Shown: positions 18,570-28,190, counted from the first letter of the stretch. The stretch: 37,773 nt of DNA from Clostridium sp. (GCF_026168755.1 NZ_JAPFDR010000032.1:1-37773), one strand, 5' to 3'. Notes: generated by a model from the sequence alone, not told the origin. Numbers and translations: made by a program.

Positions 18570-20900
18570 TTATCCAGTTATAATTAATGTTTTTTCTAAA
18601 CATTCTTCTGAATTGCCTCCAACTAATATCTTGACCTCACCCTCTTCAACTAAAAATTTCAAGCTACTATCCCATATTGAAAGCTCTTTTTTAGATATTT
18701 TAATATCTACAGCAATTTTATCTTTGGCTTTTATAAATACTTTATTAAATCCTTTCAATTCTTTAAATCTTCTTGTTACTGTAGATTCCATATCAATAGT
18801 ATAAAGTTGTACTACTTCTAAACCATCTATATCACTAATATTTTCTATATCAACAGTTACTGTTACTTCTTTCCCATCCTTCAACTCTTCAATAGAAATT
18901 GATTCACAATCAAATCTTAAATTACTATATTTAAACTTTGAATAACTTAATCCAAAGCCAAATGGATATGCAGCTACTCCCCTCATATCTAAGTAATCAA
19001 TCTTTGCACCACTATCTTTTCCATTGTAATAACATGGTAACTGCATAGATGATACTGGTATTGATACTGCTAGCTTCCCACTAGGATTATTTAATCCAAA
19101 TATAGTTTCTGCAACAGCTTTTCCTCCCATTTTACCTGGGTACCAAGCACACAATATAGCATCAGCATAATCCTTTATATTTTCTATAGAATGTGGTCTT
19201 CCTTGAATTAAGACAACTATAACTTTAGTCCCTGTATTTTTAATTTCTTTAAGTAACTCAGCTTGTACACCATCTAAATCTAAACTTGCCTTATCTAAAT
19301 TTTCACCACAATTTACATCAAGTTTACCTTCTTCTACAATGGCAGCTCCATTACTTTCAAACTTTACTTCTTCAGATTCTCTACTACTTGAACCACCTAT
19401 AACAACTATTGCATAATTAGATTCTTTAGCTAAATTAATAGCTTCTTCAAATCTACTTTTATCTCTATTTATTATCCCGCATCCTTTTGCATAGTTAATT
19501 TCTATCTCTTCATTAACAATACTCTTTAGTCCATCTAAAACTGTTATTACATTCCCTGGGCGTTGTGGTGATGTATAATCTCCAAGCTGATTATATACAT
19601 TATGAGCATTCGGCCCTATAACCGCTATTTTTTTCTTTTCCATATTAAGTGGTAATATACTTTCATTTTTTAGTAATATTATGCTTTCCCTTGCAATCTG
19701 TGTATTTAATTCTCTTGTGTTAATGTTCTCTTCCTTTAAATTGACCTCATCACTTAAAGAAACTTCACTAATTGAATTATTTTCAGTTTCCAAGGAAATT
19801 TCAGATTCTAAGCTATCCATATTGTCAAATAATCCAAGTTTAAATTTAACTTCAAGAATTCTTTCTAAAGCTAAATCAACCTCTTTTTCATCCACTATTC
19901 CTTTTTTTACTGCACTATCTAAATATGGATAAATTTCATCCCACAAACTTAAATCTACTCCAGCATTTATTGCTAATTTGCAAGCCTTTTCCTCATTTCT
20001 AGTCATTATAAGTAATCGATCTAATGCACATCCATCTGCCATTACTATTCCATCAAAACCATACTCATCTCTTAGGGTATTAGTTAAAAGCTTTCTATTG
20101 GCATGACATGGTATTCCATCTATTTCATTGTAAGCAGCCATAACACCTATAGCTCCACTTTTTGCACCAGCTTCAACTGGTGGTAAAAATATTTCTCTTA
20201 ATTCTCGCTCTCCAATGTTAGCAGCCCCTGAGTTATGTCCACCTACTGCAGCCCCTTGTGCACATAGATGCTTAAGAACAACTCCAACTCCATTTTCAAA
20301 GTTATTTTTTTGATATCCTTCTACTATAGCTTCCGTGTACTTACTACATAAAAATGGATCTTCACTAAAACACTCTTCAGCTCTCCCCCATCTTGGATCT
20401 CTAAGAACATCAAGAGTTGATACAAGAGCTAAGTTAGCTCCCTTTTTTGAAAGTTCATCTGAAATCCGTGATGCAACTAAATTTACCAAGTTAGTGTTCC
20501 AAGTTGATCCAATACCTATGTTGCAAGGAAACATCTCTCCATCTAAAGCTTGATGTCCATGAGGACACTCTTCAGTAAATAATACTGGTATCTTCACCCT
20601 TGTATTTTCTTTAATATACTCTTGAATCATATTAATAACAGCTTTACAATCTTCCTTAGCTATTCCATTTTCAAAATTAACTTGAGACCAAGGATCTGCT
20701 CTAAATATTCCATATATAGCACCTATTCCTCCCCATCTCTTAACTTCATTTTTAAATATCTCTGTTAATTCATAGCCATTTTCAGTTTTTTCATACAACT
20801 GCCATCCATAAAGCCTTTGATTTAATTGTCCAACCTTCTCCTTTAATGTCATCTTACTTATTAATTCTTGTATTTTATTTTTATAGTCTTTTTGTATCAT
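18570..20900 (-). CDS. Cytoplasmic GH3 glycosidase (beta-glucosidase-like, with Fn3-like C-terminus)
   Basis: A retaining beta-glycosidase of 776 residues. The N-terminal barrel has DVLRDPRWGRAEECFSEDP (about 164-182), GVVLKHLCAQG (about 206-216) and the nucleophile block GFDGIVMADGCALDRL with Asp at about 289. The second domain has VIGPNAH and the long KVIVVLIQGRPHSI strand; the C-terminus (about 680-776) is the Fn3-like domain of BglX/xylosidase types. It lacks the KHFPGHG motif of NagZ-type hexosaminidases, so a glucosidase-, xylosidase- or mannosidase-like specificity is more likely. No signal peptide. ATG 20900 was chosen over GTG 20912 because GGGTG lies about 11 bases ahead. It is first in the GH3-GH85-GH20 group, directly behind two hairpins. 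In this locus the unfilled step is the core beta-mannose; whether GH3 does that is only a hypothesis. Confidence 0.88.
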   Translation of the reverse strand: MIQKDYKNKIQELISKMTLKEKVGQLNQRLYGWQLYEKTENGYELTEIFKNEVKRWGGIGAIYGIFRADPWSQVNFENGIAKEDCKAVINMIQEYIKENTRVKIPVLFTEECPHGHQALDGEMFPCNIGIGSTWNTNLVNLVASRISDELSKKGANLALVSTLDVLRDPRWGRAEECFSEDPFLCSKYTEAIVEGYQKNNFENGVGVVLKHLCAQGAAVGGHNSGAANIGERELREIFLPPVEAGAKSGAIGVMAAYNEIDGIPCHANRKLLTNTLRDEYGFDGIVMADGCALDRLLIMTRNEEKACKLAINAGVDLSLWDEIYPYLDSAVKKGIVDEKEVDLALERILEVKFKLGLFDNMDSLESEISLETENNSISEVSLSDEVNLKEENINTRELNTQIARESIILLKNESILPLNMEKKKIAVIGPNAHNVYNQLGDYTSPQRPGNVITVLDGLKSIVNEEIEINYAKGCGIINRDKSRFEEAINLAKESNYAIVVIGGSSSRESEEVKFESNGAAIVEEGKLDVNCGENLDKASLDLDGVQAELLKEIKNTGTKVIVVLIQGRPHSIENIKDYADAILCAWYPGKMGGKAVAETIFGLNNPSGKLAVSIPVSSMQLPCYYNGKDSGAKIDYLDMRGVAAYPFGFGLSYSKFKYSNLRFDCESISIEELKDGKEVTVTVDIENISDIDGLEVVQLYTIDMESTVTRRFKELKGFNKVFIKAKDKIAVDIKISKKELSIWDSSLKFLVEEGEVKILVGGNSEECLEKTLIITG

Positions 20901-20933
20901 AATAATTATCACACCCTTAATAATTACAAAATA

Positions 20934-20986
20934 GGGGGGCCTCTGAGGTTAATCCAATAAATGGATTAACCTCAGATACGCCCCCA
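20934..20986 (-). terminator. GC-capped hairpin ahead of GH3 (second hairpin of a tandem pair)
   Basis: TCTGAGGTTAATCCA (20942-20956) pairs perfectly with TGGATTAACCTCAGA (20962-20976), extended by outer GGGGG/CCCCC. On the minus strand it is followed by TATTTTG and 13 bases later by the GH3 ribosome site. It could be a second terminator, an attenuator of the GH3 group, or an mRNA-stabilising 5' stem. The TTAATCC core recalls the hairpins at 8754-8796 and 14699-14733. Confidence 0.6.
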
Positions 20987-21003
20987 TTTATTTACATCTA
21001 TAA

Positions 21004-21058
21004 AAAGGAGTTGCTTCAAAATTAATTTACTTGATAAATATTTTGAAGCAACTCCTTT
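21004..21058 (-). terminator. Intrinsic terminator after the sugar-binding protein gene
   Basis: A perfect 19-bp stem (AAAGGAGTTGCTTCAAAAT with its complement at 21040-21058) and a 17-base loop end in TTTTT on the minus strand. It lies about 70 bases after the stop of the binding-protein gene and should end that monocistronic message. Confidence 0.92.
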
Positions 21059-21126
21059 AGCCTTTATTATTTTAAATATTGTTATTATTAACTACTACTT
21101 ATTTGTACTTTTTATTTTTATCTAGA

Positions 21127-22572
21127 TTATTTACTAGCTTTCCATTCATCTATTTGTCTTTGCATTTCTTCTATAACTTTATCTACACCTTGTTCTTTTA
21201 ACTTAGCGTTCATTTTTCCTAGATATTCATCAACATCTACTGACCCACTAAATAAAGCTGGTTTGAACTCTTCTACAACATTTGTAATTGCTGCTATTTC
21301 ATTAGTAACATTTGTTGGGTCAAACTTAAATCCTAAAGCTACAGAAGCTATAGATTCATCATTGAACTTTTGGAAATCATCCCATTTAGTTGTTGGCTCA
21401 TCTGACATTATATAGTTAACAAATAAGTTACCAAAGGCAAATGCTGAAATTTCATAATCTTTGTGTTTATCAGTGAATTCTATTTGAGTATCAGAAGTTT
21501 TAGTATAATGTACATCTTCAATACCATATACAATTAAGTTCTTTAAGTACTCATCTGTATTTAAAAGATTTAAGAACTCAACTGATTTTTCTTTATTCTT
21601 AGAGTTAGCTGAAATTGCAATCATTGATCCTGTAGTAGAACCGTTAGTAATATAAGCATCTGTTATAGGTGAAGTTACTATTTCACGTCCTGCTTGTGCA
21701 GACCAAATATTTTCTGCATAAGGTTGTCCATCAGCTTTACTTACAAAACTCTTAAGTGTAGGTTCTTCAGTTGCTGTTGCTGCATCTGCATTAATATATC
21801 CTAATTCATAATATCTTCTTAAAGTCTCAACTTGTTCTTTAAGGTATTCTGTTTCATATAAGTTTTTAACTGTTAATGTTTCATCATCAAATGCTACACC
21901 AACTGGTTCCACTATTTCATCAAACAATTGTGGTGGACGAACTCCATTCCATATATATAGTGGAACTACGTCTGGTTCATTTTCTTTTATAACCTTTAAC
22001 CATGGTTCTAAATCTTGTAATGTGTGTAATTCTTCATATGGTATGTTATATTTATCTACTAATTCTTTTGAGAATCTCCACATTGGTGCACTTGATATTT
22101 CTTTTTGAGTTGGTACTGCATATATTTTCCCATCTATAGTAGCACCTTCCCAGAATCTTTCATCAATTGCTTCATACATTTCTTTTCCTGTTGTATCAAG
22201 ATATTCAGTTAAATCTAAGAATGCTCCCTTTCTTGCATTTCCAAGATAGTCTCCTGCCCATGAACAAGTAAATGCTAAATCATAAGCTTCCCCTGAGTTT
22301 ATAACCATTGATATTTTTTGATTGTAATCACCGAAGTCTGTAAATTTCATGTCTAATGTTGCATTTATTTTTTCTTTTAAATATTCATTTACTTTTTCTA
22401 ATACTTGATTTAAATCACTTGGTTCTGCACCTATTGCATACCATACTAATTCTGTCGGCTTTTCAGTTGCTGTATTAGATGAACTACTTTGTTCAGACTT
22501 TCCACACCCAAACATCATGGTTGCTGCTAATACTGCACAGCTCATTAAAGATACTATTTTTTTGAATTTCAT
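21127..22572 (-). CDS. Extracellular sugar-binding lipoprotein of an LplA-type ABC transporter
   Basis: Captures an oligosaccharide, presumably the N-glycan released by the GH85 enzymes, and hands it to the permease pair encoded at 35.6-37.6 kb. The signal sequence ends in the lipobox MFGC with Cys23 as the lipid-carrying residue, followed by a Ser-rich tether. The body is a family 1 solute-binding fold, and the end (about 440-481, EYLGKMNAKLKEQGVDKVIE) has the helical tail seen in the LplA/YtcQ group (DUF3502-like). Length 481 is normal. A GGGGGAAG ribosome site and a clear -10 precede it; terminators on both sides make it a separate unit, 13 kb from the permeases. This isolation from lplB/lplC-like genes is unusual, since the three normally form one operon. 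It is the only binding protein in the window, so the pairing is an inference. Confidence 0.9.
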   Translation of the reverse strand: MKFKKIVSLMSCAVLAATMMFGCGKSEQSSSSNTATEKPTELVWYAIGAEPSDLNQVLEKVNEYLKEKINATLDMKFTDFGDYNQKISMVINSGEAYDLAFTCSWAGDYLGNARKGAFLDLTEYLDTTGKEMYEAIDERFWEGATIDGKIYAVPTQKEISSAPMWRFSKELVDKYNIPYEELHTLQDLEPWLKVIKENEPDVVPLYIWNGVRPPQLFDEIVEPVGVAFDDETLTVKNLYETEYLKEQVETLRRYYELGYINADAATATEEPTLKSFVSKADGQPYAENIWSAQAGREIVTSPITDAYITNGSTTGSMIAISANSKNKEKSVEFLNLLNTDEYLKNLIVYGIEDVHYTKTSDTQIEFTDKHKDYEISAFAFGNLFVNYIMSDEPTTKWDDFQKFNDESIASVALGFKFDPTNVTNEIAAITNVVEEFKPALFSGSVDVDEYLGKMNAKLKEQGVDKVIEEMQRQIDEWKASK

Positions 22573-22599
22573 AATCTCTTCCCCCTACCAATTTCCTGT

Positions 22600-22613
22600 T
22601 GATATTGTTTACA
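22600..22613 (-). promoter_or_regulatory. Degenerate cre-like site ahead of the binding-protein gene
   Basis: TGTAAACAATATCA on the minus strand fits the CcpA cre pattern TGWNANCGNTNWCA except that the central CG is CA. It lies just downstream of the -10 at 22620-22625, a position where CcpA would repress. The lost CG makes it a weak candidate only. Confidence 0.3.
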
Positions 22614-22619
22614 TTTAAT

Positions 22620-22625
22620 ATTATA
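22620..22625 (-). promoter_or_regulatory. -10 element of the binding-protein gene
   Basis: A perfect TATAAT on the minus strand, about 48 bases before the ATG; the -35 region is poor (TATGAA at 17-base spacing). It stands between the upstream GH85 terminator and the start codon, so this gene has its own promoter. Confidence 0.5.
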
Positions 22626-22711
22626 CCTTTATTTTAAATTTTTTCATATTGTATAATTTCTATATTTACTAGATAAATTCTATCATCATTACATTAATTT
22701 TTATAGATTCC

Positions 22712-22766
22712 AATAAAAAGAACTCTGCTAAATAATTACTTTTATCTATTATCTAACAAAGTTCTT
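22712..22766 (-). terminator. Intrinsic terminator after GH85 copy 2
   Basis: Minus-strand RNA forms a 19-bp stem, AAGAACTTTGTTAGATAAT with ATTATTTAGCAGAGTTCTT, including three G-U wobbles and ending in TTTTTATT. On the plus strand the same positions would be A-C mismatches, which fits use on the minus strand. It lies 35 bases after the GH85 stop. Confidence 0.9.
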
Positions 22767-22800
22767 ATTTTTTTATAATTAAATACTATTTAATTATTTA

Positions 22801-25800
22801 TTATTTTGATTTCTTTCTTAATTTTAACCCTCCAAGTATAGCCATTAATCCTCCAAGTATTGATCCATAAATAGCTGTTCCACCTGTTTGTGGTAACTTA
22901 TTATTTTGTCCTTTATTTGAACTATTACTTCCACTTGATGATCCTGAACCATTATTATTGCTTGATCCATTACCACTATTTGAACCATTTCCAGCTCCAT
23001 TATCCTCTTTATCTTCTTCATCTGGAATAATATCTTCTGGATTATCTATTCTTTCAAGATTCATTAAAGCACTTTCTATACCTTTTTGTAATGCATCAAC
23101 AGTAGCTTGTTCAACCTCATCATCATTTAATATAGTTTCAGCTTTTGCTAATAATTCTTTTAATGGTACAGTACTTTCCTCTGTATATAATGATAAATCA
23201 TATTCTTTCGCAGCTGTTACAACAGTAAATAACTTACTCTTATCAGCTTTTTCTCTTACATTACCAATCTTTTCTGTAAGCTCTTTAACTATTTCATCAA
23301 CCTCATTTTGTGTTGCTTCACTATTATTTAATATAGCTTCAGCATCCATTATTAACTTATCTAATCCTTGAATTGTTGATGGAACATATTTATCTGTATT
23401 GTTTAATATAGTATTTCCAATTGAAATTATACTTGCTAATGCTACCTTATTTGATTTTAAAGTAAGCTTAACCATTGAATATGCTAAATTATCAAATGCA
23501 TCTTTAACTTCCACTGCTGTTGCATCCTTATTAGCAATAACTTCCTTAGCTTCTGATAATGCTAATTGTAGGTTTGCCCAAGTTGATTCAGTATATTTAT
23601 CTTCTGTTAAACCTTCTGCAGATTCTACTAATTGAACTAATCTTGAATTATCAATTATTTCAACTAAATTCTTTATAGCATCTACTAATTCTTGAGCAGC
23701 TTTATTTACCTCTTCTTGTGTTGCATTTTCATTAGCTAAAACTTTCCCTGCATTACTTATAGCTACTTGTAAGGCTTCAACACTACTTGGTGTTAAATCT
23801 GTTAAGTCTAACTCTTTAGCAACCTCTATCATTAATGAAAGAGCTGTTTTATCTACAGCATATTCTAAATTATCCTTAGCTTCTATTAAAGCTGTAAATG
23901 CACTATCAATTTCTTCTTGATTAGCCATTTCATTACTTAATACACCTTCAGCTACTGCAACTGCTTCTTGTAACTTATTCCATGAAGCTACAGTATAGTG
24001 TTCTTCATTTAATGATCTAATCATTTCTAAAGCAACTTCTAAATGATTTGTATCTGCAGGATTAACTACCTCAACTATAATTGTTGCTATAGTTTTACCA
24101 TTATAATCTGGAGTATTAAATTCAACTATATTTGCTGTATAAGTATTAACTTTACTTATATCTATCATATTAGTTATTTCAGTATTTCCATCTCTATCTG
24201 TTATAGTAATATATAAAGAATCTGATAAAGCTGTTTCTTTATATAAATCATAATTTGGATCTATGAAATCTTGTCCAACTAATGATAAGAAATCTGTACC
24301 ATTGATTGTAGAGTAGCTAGTTAAATATGAAGTTATGTCTAACTTATTAGATAATTTCTCAACTTCTCTAACCATATCAATAATTACGTTACTTGGTATT
24401 TCATTTTGATATGCAACAGGTCTTTGATTATTGTATTTTGAACCTGCTTTATATACAATATCTCCATATCCAAATAATTTAAATTCATAAGCATGTCCAT
24501 TGCTAGTTCCTAATTCATGAGCTATTAACTTGTAATATCTATATGCACTAGGATTTTCAACTTCTCCTCTAAGATACTTATTTGACTCATTTATTCTTGC
24601 AAGAGTTTCAAAATTTTCTCCATCATTAGACACTAAAATTTCTAAATCTTTAACACCATAACTTTTGCTGTTATAATTAACAAATTCCCAGTTATAAATT
24701 ACTTCTTCTTTTCCTAAATCTATAACTACTTCATCGTCATCATTCATTATTACCCAATATCCACTAACATCTTCAACACCATCAACCAACCTATAAGCAT
24801 CTGGATTTGTTGTACTAACAATTTCACTACCTATCGCTAAGTTTGACTTTTCATTAGCCTTTTCAACTATATCTTCTGAATCAACATTTTGTGCATCTAT
24901 AGCATCAGCTAACGCTCTTTCTAGTGTTCCCTCTGACATATCAAATCTTGAACTTGATAAATCTAAAGATATAAGATTTTCAAAGCTTTCAACATCTCCA
25001 TATGTTAACTTTTCTAATGTAGTATTATTAGCACTTAATATTTGTAATGCTGTACATCCTGTAACATCTAACTCTTTTAAATTTATAGCATGAGTAAATG
25101 CATTTTTCTCAACCCTAACTAACTCTGAACATCCATTTAATGAAATTTTTTCAACTGCTCCAGTAAATGCTTGCTTTTCTATCTTGGTTATTTTAGTATT
25201 ACTTAAATCTATCTCTTTTGCATTTTCAAATAAAGATAAACCACTTATATCTGTTATATCTAAATTTGATAAATCAAGTTTTCCACTATAACTCTTAACA
25301 TCTTCCACAGTTGAACCTATATTTTCTTTTACAAAGTTTAATAATATCTCATCAGCAAAATGTTCTGATGTAAGTTCTCCATCTTTTACTGACTCTTTAC
25401 CATAAACAACTTCTACTGGTTCTGACATATTACCTCTATAGTCTTCAAGAACTATTGTTAATTTTCCTGAGCCTGAAACTGGAATTGATTTAATACTATT
25501 CTTACCTCTTATATAATAATCATATTCTGTTCCATTTGTAGTTTGAGTTATAGCCTTTCCATCTTCATAAATATACATGTGCCACCAATCTATTGAGCTT
25601 GGAGTAGTTAATTTAACCTTAGATTCTGGCAATAATATTGCTTCTCCATCATATGGCATAGAATGTCCATCTGCTACTCTACTATTATAGTCAACGCTTT
25701 CATTAACAGTTCCATCAGCATTTACTGTAGAAATTGATAATGTATATCTACTTCCATCTCCTACTGGTACTATAATCCTTGCTGATGTTTCTCCTTTATT

Positions 25801-28158
25801 AACTGTAGTTTCAAAGCTTTCAGTCTTATCTGAATAAGCAAAGTTAACTTCTAGCTTAATTCTTTCAAAATCAGCATCTGGATTTTCCCAAGTTACATCA
25901 ATATATCCCATACTTTCTTCTGCTTTTATATTTGATACCTTTGAAGTAAAATCATAATTAGTTGTTGCTGCTTCACTTTCAGTTCCATCTGCTCCTACTG
26001 CTGTTAATTTTAAAGTTACTGTATCTGTTGGTATATTCTTTATATAATAAGCACTATCGTAAGCTCCACCTAAATACATATCATTTCCATCTTTATCAAC
26101 AGCATAAAGATTATATTGCTTTACTGTATCATAATCATCTAAATCCCACTCTACAAACAATTCCTTAGTATCGCTTATTGCACTTGTTATCTTAAATCCT
26201 GTTGGTGCTTCTGGCTTAGCTGCTGTACCATCAGTTACAGATAATTGTCCAATATTTATTTGATAATTATCAACTGTTTCTGATGATTCAAAAGCTAATC
26301 CTATAGTTGCAATTTCTCTTCCTTCAAATCCACTTAAATCAACTTCACTAGTAATCCATCCATTTGATTTATTAGTTGAATTATCTATATCTAAATAAAC
26401 AACATTTTCTGCATCATCTTTAAATATTAATGCTAACTTCATTTTTGAAGTTGTATCTTCTGATACTTTTTGGAATGTTATTGATGCTTTTGAATCTTTA
26501 TTAACATCTAAATCTGTTTTATATAAATGCAATAAATTTTCAGAATCTAATTTACCATTTACAACTAAAGAACTACCACCATTATAAGCACCTATTTGCG
26601 TATAAGTATCTTCTGTGTCCTTAGTGTATTCTGTACCATAATCAAATTCAACACCTAGTCTACTACCTTCTGTATCTATCCACCATTGCCATGTTGGAAG
26701 TATATCTTGAATATTTATATTTGACCATTCTTCATCATTAGACTTTTCACCATTAATCATGTAGTCTAAACCATGTCCAGTATTAAAGTTTGTAATAAAA
26801 TTTGAACCATTTATAACTGAACGTTCTGTAATATATGCTGAAACTCCATCCCATTTCGTTGTTTCTGTAACACCAATTTCTTCTCTTGAGTAAGATTCAT
26901 CACGAACAACCTCCGTTGGATCTTGGTTAACCCCTGAATACCACATACGCTCTCTATCTACAGTCATCCATTGATAATCATCATCTTGTCTTCTAAGTTG
27001 TGTCCAATCTCCTAAATCTTCATCAAGTCCATCATGAACAAATTCTCCACCTATCATTGCTATTGAGTTCATAGGCTGACCATCTTCATCAAGGTTATCT
27101 CTTAAGTCATATTTTTGATTAAAACGTTCTCCACCACCTTCAATTCCTGCAAAAACTGTTGACTTAACATCAACTCCTAAATCTTCTGCTGTTTCCTTAG
27201 AACTCTTAAGCATATCATGATCCCACCAATAATTTAGGAATATAGAATCTGCTATCTTATATCCATCTTTGGCATTACCAAAATTTTCATCCTTTAAAAA
27301 TGAATCATTATCTTCATTTACCATATTTTCATAAGCTAAATCACCAGTTGAATCAACAATTGAATCATACCATTGAACATATACGCCTTTTTCTCTTAAA
27401 TAAACCATGAATTCTTTATATAGATCTACCTCTTCTAACTCTATACTTTCTTCTTGATTTATAAAGTATCCATCAAATCCATAGTATTCACACATTTCTG
27501 CTAATTTATCAGCCACGGGGAAATTACCATTTTCATCTTTTTCAAGCATTGGTGAATGATATTGCCCTTCACGTGGTAAAAATATACATCCTAATGATAA
27601 AGCTCCATTTTTATGAGCTGCATTTGTATAGGCTGGGTTTGGTAAATTTAATATACCAAATTCAAAATATCTGTATTCCCAACTTGCACTTGCATCATAT
27701 AGCTCTTCTGGAACTTCTGCTGTTGGTGTTCCATGCCATGAACCATAGTAATCTGTATATTGCCAAAAGTTAAATAAATATTGACTAAATTCATTAGTAG
27801 ATTGATAAGTATCAAAAAATGCATTCCCATAATCTCCTGATAATGAAAAAAACTCTGTTGATGAATCTAATTCTGGATTTGCTTGTGTTGCAGCAAATGC
27901 TTCATTACGCTCTTGCAGTGGAACTTGAGCTCTCATATAAGGACCAAATACATCAGTTTCAGGAGACCATTCCCTTATATCATATACTCTATACCCGTGA
28001 GCATAAGGTTGATTTTCCCCCTTTGCACTTTCCCCCTCATAAGGCAAAGTATCTCCTGCATATGCTACTTGTGGAAAACCAGCTAATAATCCAGTAGTCA
28101 CAGTTGCTGCCATAGCAATTGCCACTAGTCTTTTTATATTCTCATTTCTTCTAATCAT
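22801..28158 (-). CDS. Giant multimodular GH85 endo-beta-N-acetylglucosaminidase, cell-wall anchored (copy 2)
   Basis: Exported enzyme of 1785 residues that cuts the N-glycan chitobiose core. Order: signal peptide (1-34, ends VAYA); GH85 barrel (about 45-490) with YYGFDGYFINQEES, N234 and E236; beta-sandwich (about 525-643); three Fn3/Ig-like modules (about 648-920); a leucine-rich-repeat-like stretch (about 930-1090, LDLSNLDITDISGLSLF); discoidin/CBM32-like domain (about 1103-1235); a further Ig-like strand region; five FIVAR-type helical repeats (about 1368-1700); Ser/Gly/Asn linker; LPQTG at 1755 with hydrophobic tail and basic end. The start is ATG 28158, 5-6 bases after GGGGGAG; an ATG further upstream (28191) would put the ribosome site and a cre-like site inside the coding region. 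The module order is like EndoD-type surface enzymes. It is the closest relative of copy 3 next door, through about residue 920. Own leader and terminator. Confidence 0.96.
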   Translation of the reverse strand: MIRRNENIKRLVAIAMAATVTTGLLAGFPQVAYAGDTLPYEGESAKGENQPYAHGYRVYDIREWSPETDVFGPYMRAQVPLQERNEAFAATQANPELDSSTEFFSLSGDYGNAFFDTYQSTNEFSQYLFNFWQYTDYYGSWHGTPTAEVPEELYDASASWEYRYFEFGILNLPNPAYTNAAHKNGALSLGCIFLPREGQYHSPMLEKDENGNFPVADKLAEMCEYYGFDGYFINQEESIELEEVDLYKEFMVYLREKGVYVQWYDSIVDSTGDLAYENMVNEDNDSFLKDENFGNAKDGYKIADSIFLNYWWDHDMLKSSKETAEDLGVDVKSTVFAGIEGGGERFNQKYDLRDNLDEDGQPMNSIAMIGGEFVHDGLDEDLGDWTQLRRQDDDYQWMTVDRERMWYSGVNQDPTEVVRDESYSREEIGVTETTKWDGVSAYITERSVINGSNFITNFNTGHGLDYMINGEKSNDEEWSNINIQDILPTWQWWIDTEGSRLGVEFDYGTEYTKDTEDTYTQIGAYNGGSSLVVNGKLDSENLLHLYKTDLDVNKDSKASITFQKVSEDTTSKMKLALIFKDDAENVVYLDIDNSTNKSNGWITSEVDLSGFEGREIATIGLAFESSETVDNYQINIGQLSVTDGTAAKPEAPTGFKITSAISDTKELFVEWDLDDYDTVKQYNLYAVDKDGNDMYLGGAYDSAYYIKNIPTDTVTLKLTAVGADGTESEAATTNYDFTSKVSNIKAEESMGYIDVTWENPDADFERIKLEVNFAYSDKTESFETTVNKGETSARIIVPVGDGSRYTLSISTVNADGTVNESVDYNSRVADGHSMPYDGEAILLPESKVKLTTPSSIDWWHMYIYEDGKAITQTTNGTEYDYYIRGKNSIKSIPVSGSGKLTIVLEDYRGNMSEPVEVVYGKESVKDGELTSEHFADEILLNFVKENIGSTVEDVKSYSGKLDLSNLDITDISGLSLFENAKEIDLSNTKITKIEKQAFTGAVEKISLNGCSELVRVEKNAFTHAINLKELDVTGCTALQILSANNTTLEKLTYGDVESFENLISLDLSSSRFDMSEGTLERALADAIDAQNVDSEDIVEKANEKSNLAIGSEIVSTTNPDAYRLVDGVEDVSGYWVIMNDDDEVVIDLGKEEVIYNWEFVNYNSKSYGVKDLEILVSNDGENFETLARINESNKYLRGEVENPSAYRYYKLIAHELGTSNGHAYEFKLFGYGDIVYKAGSKYNNQRPVAYQNEIPSNVIIDMVREVEKLSNKLDITSYLTSYSTINGTDFLSLVGQDFIDPNYDLYKETALSDSLYITITDRDGNTEITNMIDISKVNTYTANIVEFNTPDYNGKTIATIIVEVVNPADTNHLEVALEMIRSLNEEHYTVASWNKLQEAVAVAEGVLSNEMANQEEIDSAFTALIEAKDNLEYAVDKTALSLMIEVAKELDLTDLTPSSVEALQVAISNAGKVLANENATQEEVNKAAQELVDAIKNLVEIIDNSRLVQLVESAEGLTEDKYTESTWANLQLALSEAKEVIANKDATAVEVKDAFDNLAYSMVKLTLKSNKVALASIISIGNTILNNTDKYVPSTIQGLDKLIMDAEAILNNSEATQNEVDEIVKELTEKIGNVREKADKSKLFTVVTAAKEYDLSLYTEESTVPLKELLAKAETILNDDEVEQATVDALQKGIESALMNLERIDNPEDIIPDEEDKEDNGAGNGSNSGNGSSNNNGSGSSSGSNSSNKGQNNKLPQTGGTAIYGSILGGLMAILGGLKLRKKSK

Positions 28159-28176
28159 TATAAATTCTCCCCCTTT

Positions 28177-28190
28177 TGTAATCGTAACCA
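28177..28190 (-). promoter_or_regulatory. cre-like CcpA site in the GH85 copy 2 leader
   Basis: TGGTTACGATTACA on the minus strand (TGTAATCGTAACCA on the plus) keeps the outer TG...CA and central CG of the cre consensus with two deviations. It lies directly upstream of the ribosome site, and the same motif stands at the same place before copy 3. A block here would stop transcription elongation under good carbon supply. Confidence 0.5.

Noticed and set aside
22958..23635. Plus-strand ORFs of 137 and 78 codons opposite the FIVAR repeats
   Set aside because: Ser/Leu/Ala-rich translation mirrors the antisense of repeated helical coding sequence; no ribosome site and no family resemblance.
27549..28097. 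Several plus-strand and minus-strand ORFs of 60-90 codons overlapping the GH85 copy 2 signal and catalytic region
   Set aside because: They are shadows of the GH85 frame, with low-complexity Leu/His/Ile-rich translations, no ribosome sites and no recognisable domain.
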